Below, piece by piece: positions 1 through 8,993 of a stretch of DNA of 64,000 nt (positions within the stretch are counted from its first letter, which is position 1; every line of letters starts with the position of its first letter). The notes beneath the pieces are model-generated. The model was not told the DNA's origin, searched no databases, and worked only from the letters and a program-made list of their open reading frames with translations. The translations under genes and the position numbers were made by a program. The DNA is from Microbacterium gallinarum (GTDB lineage: Bacteria > Actinomycetota > Actinomycetes > Actinomycetales > Microbacteriaceae): NCBI RefSeq assembly GCF_014837165.1, contig NZ_JACSPM010000002.1, forward strand, positions 372,001 to 436,000. Reading direction: 5' to 3'.

Positions 1-301
1 CGAGCTGCGCGGCGGTGCCGATCAGTCCCAGGCCTGCGGCCGCGGCGAGGAGCCACGCCACGGGCACGCGCCGCGTGGGCGCGGCATCCCCCTCCTGCCA
101 CGGCGTGAACAGCCAGATCCACGCATACAGCAGCGCGCCGGCACCCCACAGCAGTGTCAGCAGCACGAAGATCGCGCGCACCGCGGTGGTGCCCCAGCCG
201 AGGTGCGCGGCGAGTGCCTCCGACGTGCCCGACACCGCACATGCGCGAGGTCGACGCAGAGGAACGCGCTCGCGCACGGCGGGAACGGCGGACGAGGACA
301 T
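1..301 (-). CDS. PspC-domain sensor histidine kinase, N-terminal fragment
   Basis: Partial: the gene runs off the left edge. Reading the minus strand from the ATG at 299-301 gives about 100 residues. Residues about 17-70 match a PspC domain (RPRACAVSGTSEALAAHLGW, then a hydrophobic helix ending in WIWLFTP), and a second membrane helix begins near residue 85. In actinobacteria this arrangement, divergent from another PspC-domain protein, is typical of envelope-stress sensor kinases with an N-terminal PspC domain. The kinase domain itself is outside the window, so the kinase assignment is inferred. It shares a 114-bp divergent promoter region with the next gene. Confidence 0.6.
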   Translation of the reverse strand, partial: MSSSAVPAVRERVPLRRPRACAVSGTSEALAAHLGWGTTAVRAIFVLLTLLWGAGALLYAWIWLFTPWQEGDAAPTRRVPVAWLLAAAAGLGLIGTAAQL

Positions 302-415
302 GCCGCAATCCAACCACCCTCACGTTCGCGGGCCGTGCGTCAGGGGCGAAGATCAGGGTCGACTCAGGGGATCACCCCATGGCGGGTGCGCGCGGCGGCC
401 CCGCAGGATCGAAGC

Positions 416-1987
416 ATGGATTCGAATGCCGCACCGGATGCTGCACCCCTCACCGACCCCGGACCGCCGCCGCCCGTGCCCGGTGGCCGCGCACCGGCAT
501 GGGACCGCTTCTTCGCCTGGCTCACCGACCTCGGGCTCGCCCGCGGCGACGGCTGGATCGGCGGCGTCTGCGCCGGCCTCGCGGCACGTATCGGAATCGA
601 CCCGATCATCGTCCGCGGGGTCTTCGTGGTGGCCGCGCTGTTCGGGCTGCCGATGTTCCTCGTCTACGGGCTCGCGTGGGCGCTTCTGCCCGACCTGTCC
701 GGACGGATCCATCTGCGCGACCTGATCGACCGCCGCTTCGACCCGGCCATGGTGGGCATCGGCCTCATGCTGCTCATCGGCATCTTCCCCGTCGTGCCGT
801 GGTTCTTCGCCGCCGCCCTGCCATTCGGCCCGTTCTTCGACTGGTCGCCCTGGGGCGCGTTCTGGACCCTCGTCACCGTCGCCGTGATCGGCGGCGTCAT
901 CTACCTCATCGCGCGGTCCTCCTCGCACCGCGCCTCCACGTCCGGCATGCCGCCCGGGATGGATCCGCGAAGGGCTTCCGCGGATCCGGGCGACGCCGGC
1001 GAACCCGCGCAGGACGATTCGGGCGTCCGCGCGACGGCGGATCCGGCGAGCGCCGACGACTCAGCATCGTCAGCCGCCGGATCCGCCCTGACGCCCCCTC
1101 CCCTCGAGCCGTCGGCACCCGCAGGCGCAACGGACGCCGAGGTGGCCGCGTGGCGTGAGAGGCATGCGGCGTGGAAGCAGCAGGACCAGGCCTGGCGCCG
1201 TCAGCAGCAGGACGCCGAGCGTGCCGTGCGCGAGCAGGCCCGGGCCGAGCGCGCCGCCGCCATGGCGACGTTCACCGCGCAGGCGGCGGAGCAGCGCCGT
1301 CTGCGCCGCGCCTCGAACCCCCGCACGAGCTTCGGGTACGTCGTGTTCGCTATGGGCGCCGCGCTCGTCGTCGGCGCGGTCGCGTCGCTGTGGCGGAGTG
1401 CCTCCGAGCCGGACGAGCCGATGGTCGCCGTCGCACTCGGACTGTTCGCCGCGGCGCTCGTCGTCGCGGTCGCGATGATCGCTGCGGGCGCGATGCGTCG
1501 GCGCAGCGGGTTCCTCGCCTTCCTGGCGGTGGGGCTGCTCTTCGCCGGCGCCGGCACCGCCGCAGTTCCGGTCGCTCGCGGCATCGTCTTCGGCGACACC
1601 AGCGTCGGCACGTGGGATCCCCGCGACTTCACGCAGGTGTGGGGGCACCTCAACATCGACATCGGAGACCTCGGCGGCGCCGCCGAGGTCGACACGATCA
1701 CGGTCGACAAGCGCAGCGGCTCAACCGACATCTGGGTCGGAGCCGGCGTGATCCTGACCCTGAAGGTCACGAGCCCCGAGGGCGTGGAGTGGTCCACCGT
1801 CGACGACCGGACCGGCGAACCCGTCGCCGACGGCGAGTGGGAGGGGGCCGAACTGGCCGACGGCCGCAGCGCCGTGCGTCAGCGCATCGACAATGCGCGA
1901 CCCGACTCCGACGAGCCGCCCACCCGGCAGACCGTCGTGCTGGACCAGCAGTCCGGCACCGTCACCGTCTCGATCTACCAGCCCTGA
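416..1987 (+). CDS. PspC-domain multi-pass membrane protein
   Basis: 523 aa. After a Pro-rich N-terminus, residues about 40-95 form a PspC domain (ARGDGWIGGVCAGLAARIGI followed by a helix and WALLPD). Two more helices follow (about 115-175). Next come a polar Ala/Pro-rich segment, a charged stretch rich in Gln, Arg and Glu (about 240-295) that may form a coiled coil, three further helices, and a beta-rich C-terminal region (about 400-523) resembling the C-terminal part of LiaF-like proteins. ATG at 416 is preferred because the longer frame upstream lacks any recognisable family sequence. It is divergent from the PspC-type kinase fragment, so a role with that sensor in envelope stress is likely but inferred. 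Confidence 0.75.
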   Translation: MDSNAAPDAAPLTDPGPPPPVPGGRAPAWDRFFAWLTDLGLARGDGWIGGVCAGLAARIGIDPIIVRGVFVVAALFGLPMFLVYGLAWALLPDLSGRIHLRDLIDRRFDPAMVGIGLMLLIGIFPVVPWFFAAALPFGPFFDWSPWGAFWTLVTVAVIGGVIYLIARSSSHRASTSGMPPGMDPRRASADPGDAGEPAQDDSGVRATADPASADDSASSAAGSALTPPPLEPSAPAGATDAEVAAWRERHAAWKQQDQAWRRQQQDAERAVREQARAERAAAMATFTAQAAEQRRLRRASNPRTSFGYVVFAMGAALVVGAVASLWRSASEPDEPMVAVALGLFAAALVVAVAMIAAGAMRRRSGFLAFLAVGLLFAGAGTAAVPVARGIVFGDTSVGTWDPRDFTQVWGHLNIDIGDLGGAAEVDTITVDKRSGSTDIWVGAGVILTLKVTSPEGVEWSTVDDRTGEPVADGEWEGAELADGRSAVRQRIDNARPDSDEPPTRQTVVLDQQSGTVTVSIYQP

Positions 1988-1999
1988 ACGGACCCGACC

Positions 2000-2380
2000 A
2001 TGGACAACGAACCCACCGTGCCCTTCACCTCGCCGACGCAGCCCCTCACGCCGCCGCCGCTGACGCAGGCGCCGAGCACCCAGTACTCGGATGCCGGCAC
2101 CGACGTGAAGTCGTCCGAGACGCCGTCCCCCCGGATCCGCTGGGCGGGCATCGTCTGGGGCACCGTCTTCGCGGTGCTCGCCGGCATCGCCGTATGGACG
2201 CTGGCCGAGGCATCCCGGATCACTGCGGTCCACGAATGGCTGCGCACCCTGTCGCCCACGGAGGTCCATCCCGGGTGGGTGATCGGCATCGTCGTGCTGG
2301 CCGGCGGCGTGCTGCTGCTGATCCTGGGCGGCGTCGCACTGCTGCGCAGCGCCCAGCTCCGCATGACCGTCGAACGATGA
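2000..2380 (+). CDS. Small two-helix membrane protein, unknown function
   Basis: 126 aa. A Pro/Thr-rich N-terminus (about 1-48) is followed by two hydrophobic helices (about 50-70 and 93-115). I recognise no family. It lies 12 bp after the PspC-domain gene and 43 bp before the YccF gene, so the three probably form one transcription unit. Its topology is that of an accessory membrane subunit; nothing in the sequence assigns a function. Confidence 0.65.
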   Translation: MDNEPTVPFTSPTQPLTPPPLTQAPSTQYSDAGTDVKSSETPSPRIRWAGIVWGTVFAVLAGIAVWTLAEASRITAVHEWLRTLSPTEVHPGWVIGIVVLAGGVLLLILGGVALLRSAQLRMTVER

Positions 2381-2423
2381 CCGCGCCGGGCTTTCGATCA
2401 GGGAGCGTTGACAGGATGTACTG

Positions 2424-2831
2424 GTGCGCACCGTCCTGAACATCATCTGGCTCATCCTCGCCGGACTCTGGCTCTTCCTCGCCTATGTGCTGGCCGGCAT
2501 CCTGCTGTGCATCCCGATCATCACGATCCCGTGGGCGATCGCGTCGTTCCGGACCGCGAACTACGCGCTGTGGCCGTTCGGCCGCACGATCGTCGCGAAG
2601 CCGAGCGCCGGGGTCGGCTCGTTCCTCGGCAACGTGATCTGGGTGATCTTCGCCGGCTGGTGGCTGGCACTAGCGCACATCGTTTCTGGCATCGCGCTCT
2701 TCATCACGATCATCGGCATCCCGCTGGCGATCGCCGACTTCAAGATGGTGCCGATCTCGCTGATGCCGCTCGGCAAGGACATCGTCTCGACGCGCGAGGG
2801 CGCCTTCGACCGCACGCTCAGCTCCCGCTGA
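2424..2831 (+). CDS. YccF-family (DUF307) inner-membrane protein
   Basis: 135 aa, GTG start with an AGGA eight bases upstream. It has the two repeated halves of YccF: a helix pair followed by IPWAIASFR and ALWPFGRTIV, then IPLAIADFKM and LMPLGKDIV. Four membrane helices are visible. The biochemical role of the family is not established; members are small inner-membrane proteins. It follows the PspC-domain gene in the same direction, consistent with an envelope-stress cluster. Confidence 0.85.
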   Translation: MRTVLNIIWLILAGLWLFLAYVLAGILLCIPIITIPWAIASFRTANYALWPFGRTIVAKPSAGVGSFLGNVIWVIFAGWWLALAHIVSGIALFITIIGIPLAIADFKMVPISLMPLGKDIVSTREGAFDRTLSSR

Positions 2832-2899
2832 GGCCGTCGGCGGTCGACCGGGAAGCGGACGACGGATGCCGCGCCCCACGGTCTCCGGTGGCCTGGACG

Positions 2900-3967
2900 T
2901 CAGCCGACCCGGGTGAAGATGACGCCGCGGTAGGCGTCGTCGCTCCAGCGCACGAGGCGATCGAGATCGTCCGGATGGATGGGCAGTTCGTGACTGTCGA
3001 CCCAGGTCTCGCCCGCGTCGACGCCCACCCACGGATCCTCGACGACCAGCGTGTCGCCGACCCGAGCGTGGGCGACGACCCAGTGCGGACCGGTCTCGCC
3101 GTGCATGGGCTGCTCGTCGATGAGCAGCAGCGCGTGCTCGCCCGCGTCGACGCGGTGAACGACCTCATCGATGTCGACGCGGTCGCGACGGACCAGGATG
3201 CCGCGTTCCCGCGCCTGGCGGAGGGAGTCCTCCTGCAGTTCGGCACGGAAGGACCGGTCGAAGCCCGTGAAGCTCTCGAGCAGGACGGGCCCCTCGGAGT
3301 CGAGCGCGACCTCGACAGGAGCATCGCCGAGGTGATCGTGCAGCGCGACCGCCAGGCCGATCGGCTCGCACGCCGGGTAGTTGCTCGCCCGGCGCCAGAA
3401 GCCGAGCTCCACATCGCGATCAGCGGCACCCGCGCCGAAGCCGCCCGCCGCGCTGCCCTCGGCGGCGATGAGCGCGGCGACCGCACCGCATGTGAACAGC
3501 GTGGTCTGGGCGTAGTAGCCCGGCTCATCGTGCCCGGCGGGGACCAGCCAGCGCACGTATCCGCGGACGTTCTCGGTGCCCACCGCGGCCCACGGCCGTC
3601 GCATCGGCACGAAGCCCAGGTCTGCGGCGAACGCGGGCAGCTCCCCACCCGCGTCGACCTCCCACTTGAGCGCCACATCGCCCTGCGCGAGCGCGTGCTC
3701 GGCGACCACGTCGACCAGACCCGCGGCGGCGGACTCGTCGGCGCACCAGACGTCCGTGATCTTGATGGCCGCGGTCGCGGGGCGGCCTCGGGTGAGCACG
3801 GCGGCGAGCATCGCATCGTCGGCGCCGCGGGCGACCCACGCGGCCGGGCGATACTCCTCGCGTGCGCGGCGCCAGGGCTCGATCCGCTCGGCCGGCAGGC
3901 CCATCCCCTCGAGCTCATCGGCGACGGATGCCGGTGACGAGGAGTCGACGCGGAGGGAAGCGGGCAT
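2900..3967 (-). CDS. Peptidase C39-like family protein with acetyltransferase-like N-terminal half
   Basis: 355 aa. The C-terminal half (about 150-355) looks like a papain-fold C39-type peptidase: a Cys in the context TTLFTCGAVAAL, and a later GPHWVVAHARVGD with His and VEDPWVGVD with Asp. The N-terminal half resembles a GNAT acetyltransferase fold (VDVVAEHALAQGDVALKWEV then FAADLGFVPM); this half is assigned more weakly. No signal peptide, so it should act in the cytoplasm. Its ATG at 3967 lies one base after the stop of the ABC ATPase, so it is the last gene of the peptide-importer operon and may process an imported peptide or a conjugate. The substrate is unknown. Confidence 0.65.
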   Translation of the reverse strand: MPASLRVDSSSPASVADELEGMGLPAERIEPWRRAREEYRPAAWVARGADDAMLAAVLTRGRPATAAIKITDVWCADESAAAGLVDVVAEHALAQGDVALKWEVDAGGELPAFAADLGFVPMRRPWAAVGTENVRGYVRWLVPAGHDEPGYYAQTTLFTCGAVAALIAAEGSAAGGFGAGAADRDVELGFWRRASNYPACEPIGLAVALHDHLGDAPVEVALDSEGPVLLESFTGFDRSFRAELQEDSLRQARERGILVRRDRVDIDEVVHRVDAGEHALLLIDEQPMHGETGPHWVVAHARVGDTLVVEDPWVGVDAGETWVDSHELPIHPDDLDRLVRWSDDAYRGVIFTRVG

Positions 3968-3968
3968 A

Positions 3969-5543
3969 TCAGTCCTTCTTCGGGGATTCGAGGGCGGGAT
4001 GGGTGTTCTCACGTCGCGCGGCGGCGACGAGCAGGGCCGTGTACTCGTGACGGGGCTCGGTCAGCACCTGGGCGCACGGGCCGGTCTCGACGACACGGCC
4101 ATTCCAGAGCACGGTCACGGTGTCTGCCAGCATCCGGACCACGGCCAGGTCGTGGGAGATGAACAGGATCGCGATGCCCAGTTCGTCGCGCAGCCGCGTC
4201 AGCAGGGTGAGGATCTGCGCCTGCACCGATACGTCGAGCGCCGACACGGACTCGTCGCAGATGAGCAGCCGCGGATTGGGCGCGAGCGCGCGGGCGATCG
4301 CGACGCGCTGACGCTGTCCGCCGGAGAGCTCCGCGGGACGCTTGCGGGCGAAGTCTGCGGGAAGCCCCACCGTCGTCAGGAGCTCGGCGACCTCGGTCGC
4401 GGGCCTGCCCGCCACGCCCAGCGCCTCACGGAGGATCGCGCCGATCGACATCATCGGGTTCAACGAGGAGTACGGATCCTGGAAGACGATCTGCATCTGC
4501 TCCGGGGTGCGGGAGCGCCGACCCGGCGCAAGCGGTACGCCGTCGAACACGATCGACCCGGCATCCTCGGATTCGAGGCCGGCGATGCACCGCGCGAACG
4601 TCGACTTGCCCGAACCGGACTCCCCCACCACCCCCGCGATCTGCCCCGGCGCGATGTCGAGGGCGACGCCGTCGAGCACCTGCCGTTCGCCGAAGTGCTT
4701 GTCCACGCCGCTCGCGCTCAGCAGAAGCCCGGCCTCGTCGACAGGCGCCGCGGCCGCGGGCGGCGGCGCGACGGTCATCGTGGGGTCCGCCTCGATGAGA
4801 GCACGAGTGTACGGATGCTGCGGCGCGGCGAGCACGTCCGCCGTCGCGCCGCGTTCGACCACTTCGCCGTGACGCATCACGAGCACGTCGTCGGTGCGCC
4901 CGCGCACCATGCCGAGATCATGGGAGATGAGGATGACGCACAGGCTCCGGGCCCGCTGGACGCTGCGCAGCAAGTCGAGGATCTCCGCCTGGTTCGAGGC
5001 ATCCAGGGCGGTCGTCGGCTCGTCGGCGATGATCAGCTGCGGGTCTGCGGCGAGCGCGGCCGCGATCGCGACGCGCTGACGCATGCCCCCGGAGAGCTGG
5101 TGCGGGAAGGAGCGGGCGACATGCGCCGGCAGCTTCACCTCGTCCAGGCGATCGGCGACGAGGCGGTCGCGCTCGGCCCGGGGCAGGCGGCGGCCGGCCG
5201 CGGCATCCAGGGTCCACCCGATCTGCTTGCCGCAGCGATGCACCGGCGAGAGGCTGGTGAACGGGTCCTGGAGCAGGAGCGTCACCGTGCCGCCGCGCGC
5301 CGACCGCCACGCCGGCTGAGACGAATCGAGCGCGAGCGCCCGCTCGCCGATCCGTACGCTGCCCTCGGCACGGAAGCCGCGAGGCAGGAGCCCGATGAGC
5401 GCCTTCGCGGTGAGGGTCTTGCCTGAGCCGGACTCGCCGATCAGTGCGAGCGTGCGGCCGGCACCGATGACCGCATCGATCGGCTGCACCATCGGGCCGT
5501 CGTGGCCGATGACGGTGAGCCCCGTGATCTCGACATCGCTCAC
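3969..5543 (-). CDS. Peptide/nickel-type ABC transporter, dual ATP-binding protein
   Basis: 524 aa. Two complete ABC ATPase domains lie in one chain, equivalent to DppD fused to DppF. Domain 1 (about 4-250) has Walker A GESGSGKT, signature LSGGMRQR and Walker B LIIADEPT. Domain 2 (about 265-515) has GESGSGKS, LSGGQRQR and LLICDESV. The start is GTG at 5543, whose GTGA overlaps the stop of the upstream permease, so translation is coupled. It powers the importer formed by the two permeases and the lipoprotein upstream. The likely substrates are oligopeptides; nickel or other ligands cannot be excluded. Confidence 0.92.
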   Translation of the reverse strand: MSDVEITGLTVIGHDGPMVQPIDAVIGAGRTLALIGESGSGKTLTAKALIGLLPRGFRAEGSVRIGERALALDSSQPAWRSARGGTVTLLLQDPFTSLSPVHRCGKQIGWTLDAAAGRRLPRAERDRLVADRLDEVKLPAHVARSFPHQLSGGMRQRVAIAAALAADPQLIIADEPTTALDASNQAEILDLLRSVQRARSLCVILISHDLGMVRGRTDDVLVMRHGEVVERGATADVLAAPQHPYTRALIEADPTMTVAPPPAAAAPVDEAGLLLSASGVDKHFGERQVLDGVALDIAPGQIAGVVGESGSGKSTFARCIAGLESEDAGSIVFDGVPLAPGRRSRTPEQMQIVFQDPYSSLNPMMSIGAILREALGVAGRPATEVAELLTTVGLPADFARKRPAELSGGQRQRVAIARALAPNPRLLICDESVSALDVSVQAQILTLLTRLRDELGIAILFISHDLAVVRMLADTVTVLWNGRVVETGPCAQVLTEPRHEYTALLVAAARRENTHPALESPKKD

Positions 5544-6400
5544 AGCGTCTTCCCCACCTGTGAGAGTCTCTGTCCGGCCCAGTCGCCGACGAGGTTGACC
5601 GCGGAGGCGACGAGGATGATCAGCACGGCCGGGACGACGACGGCTGCCGGGTTGTCGAACATGATCGCGCGGTTGTCGGTGAGCTGGCGGCCCCAGTCCG
5701 GGATGCCGGGCGGAACACCCACGCCGAGGAACGACAGCGACGAGAAGGCGACGATCGCGAAGGCGACGTTGAGCATGACGTTGGTGAGCACCAGGGTGGA
5801 GACGTTGGGGAGGATGTGCCGGAACATGACCCGCCAGCGCGAGAGCGACAGCATCCGTGCCGCCTCGATGTACGGCCGGGCGGACTGCTCCAGCACGCCG
5901 GCGCGGACGATGCGGATGTCGGACGGGGAGAACAGCAGGATCAGCAGCCCCACCGTGACCCAGTACCCGCCGCCGAAGACACCCGACACGACGATCGCGG
6001 CCAGCAGCACCGGGAGGGCGAGGAGCAGATCGGTCCAGCGGCTGACAACGACATCGAGCCAGCCACGCTCGTAGCCGGCGAGGGTGCCCAGGACGATCCC
6101 GAGGGCCATCGAGCCGAGCGCGACGCAGAGGGGCCCGATGAGAGCGGATGCTGCGCCCGCGACGGTCATCGCCCACACGTCGCGGCCGAGCTCGTCCGTG
6201 CCCAGCAGGTGCCCGGGGGTTCCGGGGGGCAAGAGCCCGGAGAGGATGTCCTGCCGCATCGCGTCGGGGTAGAGGATGCCGCCGAACACGACGGCGAACG
6301 CCGTGACGGCGAGCACGACGAGTGCGAAGACCACCGTGACGGACTTGCGGCGACGACGACGGCGCGTGGGCGCGGCGAGCAGATCGATCGCGGCGGTCAT
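5540..6400 (-). CDS. Peptide ABC transporter permease, DppC-like
   Basis: 286 aa. An Arg-rich cytoplasmic N-terminus is followed by six predicted helices. The HLLGTDELGRDVWA box characteristic of DppC/OppC sits near residue 65. The permease EAA loop is seen as YIEAARMLSLSRWRVMFRHI. The ATG at 6400 overlaps the stop of the DppB-like permease (ATGA) and its own stop overlaps the ATPase start (GTGA). It forms the heterodimeric membrane channel with the neighbouring permease. Confidence 0.93.
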   Translation of the reverse strand: MTAAIDLLAAPTRRRRRRKSVTVVFALVVLAVTAFAVVFGGILYPDAMRQDILSGLLPPGTPGHLLGTDELGRDVWAMTVAGAASALIGPLCVALGSMALGIVLGTLAGYERGWLDVVVSRWTDLLLALPVLLAAIVVSGVFGGGYWVTVGLLILLFSPSDIRIVRAGVLEQSARPYIEAARMLSLSRWRVMFRHILPNVSTLVLTNVMLNVAFAIVAFSSLSFLGVGVPPGIPDWGRQLTDNRAIMFDNPAAVVVPAVLIILVASAVNLVGDWAGQRLSQVGKTL

Positions 6401-7392
6401 GCGGGCAGCGCTCCTCGGCGGATGCGGGGATCGAGGAGCAGGTACGCGAGGTCGGCCAGCAGCGCGATCACCGCGATGACCACGGCGACCAGCAGCGTCA
6501 GCGACTGCACGACGGCGATGTCCTTGAAGAGGACGGAGTCCTGCAGAAGCGTCCCGAGCCCGGGAAGCGCGTACGTGGTCTCGGCGAGCACGGTGCCGCC
6601 GACAAGGAAGGTGAGCACGAGACTCGCTCCGGTCACGATCGGGATGGCCGCGTTGCGCAGCGCGATGCGCTGCACCTGCGGCTCTGGGATCCCGCGAGCG
6701 CGGGCGGAGGTCACGTAGTCCGACTCGAGCTCGCGGATCATTGCCGTGCGGGTGAGCTTCACCACGATCGCCCCGAGCCCGAGGGCCAGGGTCACCGCCG
6801 GGAGCACGAGATGCCAGAGGGTGTCGAGCCCGCCGGATCCCGCGCCGTAGACGGGGAATATCCGCAGGTAGTACGCGAACGCGTACAGCAGCAGCAGGCC
6901 GACCGCAAAGGTCGGGGCGCTCAGCCCGAGCACCGCGAGGCTGTTGGCGGTGCGGTCGGCCCACCCGCCCGCGCGCACGGCGCTGTGCACGCCGAGCGGG
7001 ACGGCGACGACGACGGCGATCACGAACGACAGTGCGCAGAGGGTCAGTGTGAGGCCCACACGCTGGCCGATGGCGTCCGCGACGGGGACCTGGAGGCGGA
7101 TGGACTGGCCCAGGTCGCCGACGAGGAAGGCGCCGAGCCACTTGAGGTACTGCAGCCACACCGGGTCGTCGAGGTTGTACTGCTCGCGGATCGCCGCCAC
7201 CGCCTCCGGCGAGGTCGGGCGATTGCCGAGCAGGTTCTTGACGATGTCACCGGGAGCAAGGTGCATCAGGGAGAAGATGACGACCGACAGCACGAGCAGC
7301 ACGGCGAGCACGCCGAGCACGCGCACCACCAGCAGCCGGCCCACGGACCGGTACCGCGATGCGCGCGCTCGGACGGGGAGGGGCTGGGTCAC
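6397..7392 (-). CDS. Peptide ABC transporter permease, DppB-like
   Basis: 331 aa. A first helix (about 18-40) is followed by the conserved HLAPGDIVKNLLG and REQYNLDDPVWLQYLKW region of DppB/OppB, then five more helices. The EAA loop reads YVTSARARGIPEPQVQRIAL. GTG at 7392 is chosen because its GTGA overlaps the stop of the binding-protein gene; a longer in-frame extension upstream lies inside that gene. It partners the DppC-like permease. Confidence 0.93.
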   Translation of the reverse strand: MTQPLPVRARASRYRSVGRLLVVRVLGVLAVLLVLSVVIFSLMHLAPGDIVKNLLGNRPTSPEAVAAIREQYNLDDPVWLQYLKWLGAFLVGDLGQSIRLQVPVADAIGQRVGLTLTLCALSFVIAVVVAVPLGVHSAVRAGGWADRTANSLAVLGLSAPTFAVGLLLLYAFAYYLRIFPVYGAGSGGLDTLWHLVLPAVTLALGLGAIVVKLTRTAMIRELESDYVTSARARGIPEPQVQRIALRNAAIPIVTGASLVLTFLVGGTVLAETTYALPGLGTLLQDSVLFKDIAVVQSLTLLVAVVIAVIALLADLAYLLLDPRIRRGALPA

Positions 7393-8993
7393 TGACCCGC
7401 CCGGTACAGCTGGGTCGGCCACGAAGAGATGAAGGCGAATGAGCTGTAGTCGTTCATGCCCAGGTTCTTCGCGAAGGCCGTGGCGGACTGGCCCCACCAC
7501 AGCGGGACGTTGATCGCGTCCTCGGCCTGCAGCGTCTCGGCCTGCACGAGCAGGTCGATGCGCGCTGCGGGGTCGGAGGCCGCGCCCGCCTGTGCGATCA
7601 GGTCGACGATCGCGGGGTTGTCATACCCGGCGGGGTTGCCGGCGCCCAGGAGGTAGCTGGGCACCTCGGCCGGGTCGCCGAGCGTCGAGAAGTACCACAT
7701 CAGGTTGACACCGTGGTCGGACGAGGCGTCCAGGCTCGCGAGCCACTCCTCGATCGGCACCTCACGGACTTTCAGCGTGATCCCGACCTCTTCCAGGTTC
7801 TGCGCGAGGGCCTGCGCGGCCGTGCCCAGCTGCGGGCCGGTGTTCGGGGTCAGCAGCTCGGCCTCGAACCCGTCGGGGACGGACGACGCGGCGAGCGCGG
7901 CCTTCGCGGCATCCAGGTCGTAGTCCCACTGAGGGATGTCGGCGAGCACGTCGCGCGCTTCCTCGGCGTCGAAGGCGGCACCGAGCGACTCGGGCGTCAT
8001 GATGGCTGTCGCGGCCTCGCCGTGGCCACGCAGGAGCTTGTCGACGTACGCCTCTCGGTCGACCGCGTGGGCGAACGCCTCACGCACCTTCGGGTCGTCG
8101 AACGGCGCGACATTGGTGTTGAAGTAGAGGCCCACGTACGACAGGTCGTTGACGTAGTCCACGCGCATCGTGTCGAGGTTCTCCCACTGCGGCGACTGCG
8201 CCAGCGGGACGTTGAAGGCCACATCGACATCGCCCGACTGCGCCGCGAGAAGTCGCGTGGACTCGTCGGGCACGAAGTTGACCGTGATCTCCTTGACCTT
8301 CGGCAGTTCGCCCCACCACGTGTCGACACGCTCGAAGGTCACGTGCGAGTCGGGCGCGAACTCGGTCACCTGGTAGGGGCCCGATCCGAGCAGCAGTGCG
8401 TCGGGCGTGCCGACCTTTCCGTCGTGCTCCTCCCAGAACGCCTTCGAGGTGACGAAGGCCGCGCCGCCGGTGCTCATGTTCGACGCGAACGCCGCATCGG
8501 GCTCCGTCAGCGTGATCGTCACCTCGGCGTCGCCGGTCTTCTCGATCGTGTCGACGTTGGTGAGGTAGTACGCCAGGCCCGGCGAGCTGGTCTCATCGCG
8601 CGCCTGCTCGAGGCTGAACACCACGTCGTCGGCGGTGACCGGGGTGCCGTCCTGGAACGAGGCATCGTCGCGCAGTTCGTAGACGTAGGTGAGCTCGTCG
8701 GTCTGCTCCCAGGACTCGGCGAGGCCGGGCTGCACCCGGCCCTGCGCGTCGATGGAGACGAGGCCCTCCTGCGCGATGGACGCGATGTAGTAGTTGAGGA
8801 TGCCGGCCTCCTGGCCGACGTAGAGGCTCGACAGGGAGCCGGGCAGCGCGACCGTGATGTGCTCGATCTCGGCGCCGGAGTCGGGGGCGGTGGTGTTCTC
8901 GGGCGTGGCACTTGCGCACGCGGTCAGCAGCAGCGCGCTCGCTGCGGCGACCGTGGCGGCCTGCGCCAGGCGAGCGGTGGACGGGAACGGCAT
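7389..8993 (-). CDS. Peptide ABC transporter substrate-binding lipoprotein
   Basis: 534 aa from the ATG at 8993, which has GAGGAG eight bases upstream. The N-terminus is a lipoprotein signal with lipobox LTAC and Cys at residue 26. The body is an SBP_bac_5 (cluster C) binding protein: the YEL.DDASFQDGTPVTADDV region near residue 100, FERVDTWWGELPKVKEI in the middle, and a FDDPKVREAFAHAVDRE helix. It captures the ligand outside the membrane for the two permeases. Odd point: the frame is open upstream through the whole LysR-type gene with no stop, so a read-through fusion is possible; export requires use of this internal start. Confidence 0.9.
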   Translation of the reverse strand: MPFPSTARLAQAATVAAASALLLTACASATPENTTAPDSGAEIEHITVALPGSLSSLYVGQEAGILNYYIASIAQEGLVSIDAQGRVQPGLAESWEQTDELTYVYELRDDASFQDGTPVTADDVVFSLEQARDETSSPGLAYYLTNVDTIEKTGDAEVTITLTEPDAAFASNMSTGGAAFVTSKAFWEEHDGKVGTPDALLLGSGPYQVTEFAPDSHVTFERVDTWWGELPKVKEITVNFVPDESTRLLAAQSGDVDVAFNVPLAQSPQWENLDTMRVDYVNDLSYVGLYFNTNVAPFDDPKVREAFAHAVDREAYVDKLLRGHGEAATAIMTPESLGAAFDAEEARDVLADIPQWDYDLDAAKAALAASSVPDGFEAELLTPNTGPQLGTAAQALAQNLEEVGITLKVREVPIEEWLASLDASSDHGVNLMWYFSTLGDPAEVPSYLLGAGNPAGYDNPAIVDLIAQAGAASDPAARIDLLVQAETLQAEDAINVPLWWGQSATAFAKNLGMNDYSSFAFISSWPTQLYRAGQ